Assembly (NCBI GenBank): GCA_022571615.1 | Contig: JACZXM010000076.1 | Location: 1 to 9,355, forward strand | DNA length: 9,355 bases | DNA from: Acidobacteriota bacterium | GTDB taxonomy: Bacteria > Acidobacteriota > UBA890 > WLXD01 | Direction of reading: 5' to 3' | Shown here: piece after piece, positions 5,655-9,355 of the stretch | Position numbering within the stretch: position 1 is the first letter of the stretch | Layout of the letters: every line of letters begins with the position of its first letter | The notes under the pieces: generated by a model | Seen by the model: the letters and a program-made list of their open reading frames with translations, nothing else | Told to the model about the DNA's origin: nothing | Databases searched by the model: none | Made by a program: the position numbers and the translations under genes

Positions 5655-7813
5655 CGTGCGGGTCCTTTCAGCGCTTGAGCCAGTCGCTCGACTCGAGAGG
5701 TGAGATCTTGGAGGGCATTGACGTAGACCGATTCCCAGCTTTCCAGTCCCTGCGGGCTGCCGGTTTCGATCTCGTAACGGAGCCCGGGGAGCATCCACGA
5801 AGCGTAACCGCTGAAGGGATCGGGGGAGGCATACAGCGACCGGTACCAGGGCCTGCCCTGAAGGCCCTCTGGCAGGACGAAAGCCTTCTCCAAGGCGATC
5901 AACATGGTGTTGATGTGCCGCAACAGCTCATCGGCGAACTCGTGCTCGATGAGCGCCGCATCGCGCGCCGAGATGTACGTTTTGGCTTGTTGCTGAAGGA
6001 CGGTCGCTGCCGAGGCGAGGTCTAGGAGATGGAGCGACATGCCGGCTTCCTCAGCCAGGTCCTCGAGTGTACGCACGTGGCGTTTCAGGTCGGTGGCGTA
6101 GCGAGCCACGTCGTAGGGCAGCACGGTGGCGTTGGCCAGCCGCAGCGCCAGGATGCCGTCCACTCGCACCAGCGTCGGGCCGAAGACGAAATCGTGGTCG
6201 CCGAAGCGCTCGTACCAGGCGAAGTTGTCGTAGTTCGAATGATACACACCGCCGGACCCCGAGAACCCCAGCGAGCCCGATGGCACGCCGATGTGGGCAT
6301 AGAAGCCTACGTGGTCGGAGCCGCCGCCGAGGTTGCCCATCTGCGGGCCCTCGTCGCCCGACTCCCGTGTCCACCAACCGTAGACACTGAGATCGCTTCC
6401 GGGATAGGCGACGGCTCGCGTCGCCTCGATGATCGGCCCCTTGAGCGAAGGCGAAGCAGAGGCGCCAAAGTTAGAGCCCCACACCGCGGAGTCGGCGTTG
6501 ATATAGGAGACGGCCTTTTCGGTCAGCTCCTGGCGAAACTGCTCGACCCACTCGGTGGAGCCGATGATGCCGTACTCCTCGGCGTCCCAGTGAGCGATCA
6601 GGATCGAGCGCCGCGGCCGGCAGTTCTCGGCAGCCAGTTGGCCGAGGGTCTCGGCCAACGTCAGCAGCATCGCGGTGCCACCGTTGGGATCGATGGCGCC
6701 GAACCCCCAGGAATCGTAGTGGGAGCCGAAGATGACCCACTCCTCCGGTAACTTGCTACCGCGCAACGTGCCGACGACGTTCACCGCGCGGGTCAACGCC
6801 TTGGGCTGCTCGACCCGGACCCTGATGGTGAGATCAGAGCCGCCGGTAAGCCGGTACTGCAGCGGCAGGCCACCGCCCCAGTCCTCCGGCACCGGGTCGC
6901 CCTGCATGCGGCCGAGGATCTCGCTGGCGGCGCCGTAGCCGAGCGGCAGCACCGGAATGCGGTGCAATCCGACCTCGGCCGGATCGAGTCGCGTCACCTC
7001 GGCACCGGAATCTAATGGCAGCGCCGGCTCGAATGGCGTCAGCGGATCGCCCGTCCAGTCGAGTGTCAGCACCGACCCGCGCTGGATCGTGGTCGGGTTC
7101 ATTCCGGGGCCATCCGGATACTCGCTCTGCCCGGGGGAGGAGGGATCGCTGTACATGATCACTCCCACCGCCCCGTGCGCCTGGGCGAACTTCACCTTGA
7201 AGCCGCGGTAGTTGCCCCCGTAGCGCGCGATCACGATCTTGCCTTCAACCGAGACCCCGAGCTGCGCCAGCCGGTCGAAGTCCTCCTTACGGCCGAAATT
7301 GGCGTACACGACCTCGGAGGTGACGTCACCGGAGCCGGAAAAGGCGTTCCAGCCTCCGAGCAGGTCGGGATGGCCGGAGAATCGGTCCTCGGGCAACACG
7401 GCTTCCCGGTTGGACAACGAGATCTGCTCGGGGGTGACGATCTCGGCGATGACATCATCGGTGAGCTGGGGCAAGTACACGTCGTACGGATAGCGGTCCA
7501 CTTCCAGCCCGGCGTTATCCATGACCTGGGCCAGGTAATCGGCCACCCGAGCCTGCGCCGCGGAGCCGGCGGGGTGAGGCTCCGCGGTGATCATACGCAG
7601 GTGCTCGCGAAACTGCGCCGGCTGGGGCAGCTCGATCAGTCGGGCTTCGCAGGCGAGCTGTGCCTCGACCTTGGCAGGGGCAAAGCCGGTGGGCGGACGG
7701 AGGTGACCGGTCGTCTCCTGGGGCCGTGCGGCGAAGGTTCCGCTCACGACGCCGACGGTCAGGCCCACCGTCAACAGGGAGAGGATGCGATAGCGGTTCG
7801 ATTCGGTGGCCAT
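5651..7813 (-). CDS. Exported M28 metallopeptidase, glutamate carboxypeptidase II-like (M28B)
   Basis: The 720-residue product has a signal peptide (about 1-29), a protease-associated domain inserted in the peptidase domain (about 120-330), the M28 peptidase core, and a C-terminal TfR-type helical dimerisation domain (about 590-715). All co-catalytic zinc residues are in place: H365 and D375 (GSHYDSW...AIDPNGG), catalytic E412 with ligand E413 (DAEEYGIIGSTEW), D441 (NADSAVWG) and H525 (YHSNYDN). Family members remove C-terminal residues from small peptides outside the cell. ATG 7813 is chosen over an in-frame GTG at 7819 because GGAG (7819-7822) lies 5 nt before the ATG but overlaps the GTG. 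The gene begins 12 nt after the carrier stop and overlaps the phosphoesterase start by 4 nt, so it is the middle gene of an operon. Confidence 0.95.
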   Translation of the reverse strand: MATESNRYRILSLLTVGLTVGVVSGTFAARPQETTGHLRPPTGFAPAKVEAQLACEARLIELPQPAQFREHLRMITAEPHPAGSAAQARVADYLAQVMDNAGLEVDRYPYDVYLPQLTDDVIAEIVTPEQISLSNREAVLPEDRFSGHPDLLGGWNAFSGSGDVTSEVVYANFGRKEDFDRLAQLGVSVEGKIVIARYGGNYRGFKVKFAQAHGAVGVIMYSDPSSPGQSEYPDGPGMNPTTIQRGSVLTLDWTGDPLTPFEPALPLDSGAEVTRLDPAEVGLHRIPVLPLGYGAASEILGRMQGDPVPEDWGGGLPLQYRLTGGSDLTIRVRVEQPKALTRAVNVVGTLRGSKLPEEWVIFGSHYDSWGFGAIDPNGGTAMLLTLAETLGQLAAENCRPRRSILIAHWDAEEYGIIGSTEWVEQFRQELTEKAVSYINADSAVWGSNFGASASPSLKGPIIEATRAVAYPGSDLSVYGWWTRESGDEGPQMGNLGGGSDHVGFYAHIGVPSGSLGFSGSGGVYHSNYDNFAWYERFGDHDFVFGPTLVRVDGILALRLANATVLPYDVARYATDLKRHVRTLEDLAEEAGMSLHLLDLASAATVLQQQAKTYISARDAALIEHEFADELLRHINTMLIALEKAFVLPEGLQGRPWYRSLYASPDPFSGYASWMLPGLRYEIETGSPQGLESWESVYVNALQDLTSRVERLAQALKGPAR

Positions 7814-7818
7814 GGGCA

Positions 7819-7822
7819 CTCC
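7819..7822 (-). promoter_or_regulatory. Ribosome binding site deciding the M28 peptidase start
   Basis: GGAG on the minus strand sits 5 nt before ATG 7813. The in-frame GTG at 7819-7817 overlaps this site, so it is unlikely to be the start. The site lies between the carrier stop (7826-7828) and the peptidase start. Confidence 0.65.
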
Positions 7823-7825
7823 GGT

Positions 7826-9166
7826 CTACAGGCCAATCAAGGTGCCGAGCACGATAGCAGCGGTGGCCAGCGCCCAGAGCGCGAGGACGCGCGGGATCAC
7901 GAATCGGATCCAGTCGTCGAAGCGCACGCCGGCGGCGGCGAGAATGGCCATCAGCGCGCCGTTGGTCGGGGTGATGAGCTCGCACACCCCGGCGCCGTAC
8001 TGGTAGGCGAGCACGGTCACCTGACGCGATAGCCCCAGCAAGTCGGACAGCGGCACGAGCACGGGCATGGTCAGCACCGCGTGCCCGCTGACGCTGGGAA
8101 CCGGAAAGTGCAGGGCGACGTGGGCGGCCATCATGCCGAGCGCCGACAGCGCTACCGGCAGCCCGGCGAGCGGCGTGAACAGCCCGTGCACGATGGTATC
8201 GATGATGCGGCCCTGCTCGAGGACGACGAAAATGGCACGGGCAAAACCGATCAGGATTGCGGCATAGGCCATGCCGCGGAACCCGTCGACGTAGGCGCGC
8301 ACGGTGCCATCGAGACCCAGGCCGCCGATGAATCCGACCACGATGCCCATGATCAAAAACAGCGCCGAAAGGTGGTCGAAGTCCCAACCATGGGCCGAGA
8401 TGCCGTAGATCAGGATGCCGAACGTCACCGCCACGATGGCGAGCACGAGCCCCGACCGCGTAGATCTATGGGTGGATTGGTCCTCGGGGATGGCCTCGAC
8501 CGGCAGGCGCGTGCGCGTCGCGTGGCGCATCGTCGCCCAGATCCAACCGGCGAGGGCAACGAGCAGGAAAAGCGTCCGATAGCCGCCGCCTGAGAGCAGC
8601 GGAAGCTGTGCCAACTTCTGGGCGATGCCGACCTGGAAAGGGTTGATGGGACTGAAGGCCGAGCCGACGAAGGCGGCTCCGGCGCTCATCGACACCGCGG
8701 TCAGCGGGCTGAAGCCGAGCCTCCGAGCCACGATCAACAGCACCGGAATCAGAGGAATGATCTCCTCTTGCATATTCTCCAGCGTGCCACCGATAGCGAA
8801 TGGGATCGCTACCACCGGAATCACCAACACGTCGCGGTCGCCCAGCCGACGAATCAGCGACTCTACCGCTGCGCGCAACGCACCGGTCCGATCGACGACG
8901 GTGAAAGCGCCACCGATCAGGAACACCAGGAACACGACGTCGGCCGCCGCGGCGAGCCCGCGCGGGATCGCTACCACCATATCGAAAGCGGCGACGGGGC
9001 TCGGGTCCACGCGATGGTAGCTGCCGGCGACGACGACCTGGCGGCCGGTCGAGGGGTCCTCGCGGCGGTCGTACTGGCCGGCCGGCAACAAATAACTCAG
9101 GATCGTCGCCAGCACGATGCAGCCGACGAGCAGGGTCAGCGGGTCCGGGAAGCGCGATTTGCTCAT
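7826..9166 (-). CDS. YfcC/DcuC-family membrane carrier
   Basis: The 446-residue, very hydrophobic protein has about 10-12 predicted membrane segments (for example 11-28, 74-91, 112-128, 136-148, 197-213, 238-256, 266-285, 299-317, 427-446). Its N-terminal pattern LLPAGQYDR...VVVAGSYHRV and FLIGGAFTVVDRTGAL (82-97) are typical of the YfcC-like branch of the DcuC superfamily. The two re-entrant-type motifs also fit: SAFSPINPFQVGIAQ (169-183) in the first half, and SVSGHAVLTMPVLVPLSD (358-375) with ITPTNGALM (398-406) in the second. Characterised relatives move C4-dicarboxylates, amino acids or peptide-derived compounds; the substrate here is unknown. As the first gene of the operon with an exported peptidase behind it, import of released amino acids is a reasonable inference. 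No strong Shine-Dalgarno site is seen before ATG 9166. Confidence 0.88.
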   Translation of the reverse strand: MSKSRFPDPLTLLVGCIVLATILSYLLPAGQYDRREDPSTGRQVVVAGSYHRVDPSPVAAFDMVVAIPRGLAAAADVVFLVFLIGGAFTVVDRTGALRAAVESLIRRLGDRDVLVIPVVAIPFAIGGTLENMQEEIIPLIPVLLIVARRLGFSPLTAVSMSAGAAFVGSAFSPINPFQVGIAQKLAQLPLLSGGGYRTLFLLVALAGWIWATMRHATRTRLPVEAIPEDQSTHRSTRSGLVLAIVAVTFGILIYGISAHGWDFDHLSALFLIMGIVVGFIGGLGLDGTVRAYVDGFRGMAYAAILIGFARAIFVVLEQGRIIDTIVHGLFTPLAGLPVALSALGMMAAHVALHFPVPSVSGHAVLTMPVLVPLSDLLGLSRQVTVLAYQYGAGVCELITPTNGALMAILAAAGVRFDDWIRFVIPRVLALWALATAAIVLGTLIGL

Positions 9167-9355
9167 GGCGGCGCATTGTCGCCGTTTTCACCTCGCTCTG
9201 GCAACCGCTGCTGGCAAGACCGCATCTACCACAGCCGCATCTCCGGCCGCGGTGCCGGTTAGCAGCCCGTGGCAGAAGTGGCGTGGGTCGCGCGCCGGGG
9301 AATTGCGGGCTCAGGCAAGGCGGGCCGAGGAAGCCGATGCAGGGACTTCGGAGAG
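9167..9355. other. Upstream region of the carrier-peptidase-phosphoesterase operon
   Basis: The 189 nt before the carrier hold no gene I can support. The operon promoter should lie here on the minus strand, but no clear -35/-10 pair was found. A GTG with GAGG just upstream (at about 9191) opens another frame that runs inside the carrier gene; its product looks like a frame shadow. Confidence 0.4.

Noticed and set aside
5655..5798. N-terminal extension of the phosphoesterase to an upstream start
   Set aside because: It lies wholly inside the M28 gene, and the start at 5654 has a good ribosome site and is followed directly by a signal peptide.
7814..7819. GTG start for the M28 peptidase at 7819
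   Set aside because: It overlaps the GGAG ribosome site that is correctly spaced for ATG 7813.
7175..8032. Long plus-strand open frame across the peptidase/carrier junction
   Set aside because: It is antisense to two well-supported genes, with low-complexity composition typical of GC-rich shadow frames.
8466..9191. Frame starting at GTG 9191 with a GAGG just upstream
   Set aside because: It runs antisense-free but out of frame inside the carrier gene, whose product is clearly recognisable; this product is Arg-rich and unlike any protein I know.

Overview
The window is 9.4 kb of GC-rich bacterial chromosome with compact coding, Sec-type exported enzymes, TTG/GTG start candidates and short Shine-Dalgarno sites. 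The source looks like an uncultured soil, sediment or marine bacterium of the Acidobacteriota/Gemmatimonadota kind, but that is an impression from gene content and base composition; no marker here fixes the phylum. No rRNA, tRNA, CRISPR array or intact transposase was found.

Layout. (1) 3-452 (+): C-terminal part of an NAD(P)-dependent epimerase/dehydratase-type protein, cut by the window edge. (2) 610-2106 (-): gltX, complete glutamyl-tRNA synthetase. (3) 2107-2537: intergenic region with a perfect 14-bp palindrome between 10-bp direct repeats, a copy of a hairpin repeat and a second hairpin. (4) 2538-3359 (+): secreted protein of unknown function. (5) 4238 down to 3561 (-): HCCA-isomerase/kappa-GST-like thioredoxin-fold protein. 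(6) 9166 down to 4314 (-): a tight operon of a YfcC/DcuC-type membrane carrier, an exported M28 peptidase of the glutamate carboxypeptidase II type, and an exported PhoD-like metallophosphoesterase. The last two overlap by ATGA. The isomerase follows 75 nt later on the same strand and may be the tail of this operon.

How the genes may work together. The M28 enzyme should trim peptides outside the cytoplasm, the carrier could import released amino acids or dicarboxylates, and the PhoD-like enzyme could release phosphate from esters. Together they would form a scavenging set; this is inferred from families and spacing.

The most unusual signal is a dispersed structured repeat present three times within 3.1 kb (481-589, 2308-2393, and 3434-3542 in reverse orientation). 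Copies 1 and 3 are both exactly 109 nt and align without gaps. They share their ends and loop, but the middle of the 28-bp stem differs, and six base pairs have changed on both sides so that pairing is kept. This is covariation visible inside one window. Copies 1 and 3 each lie in sense orientation just after a stop codon. Copies 2 and 3 bracket the unknown secreted gene in inverted orientation.
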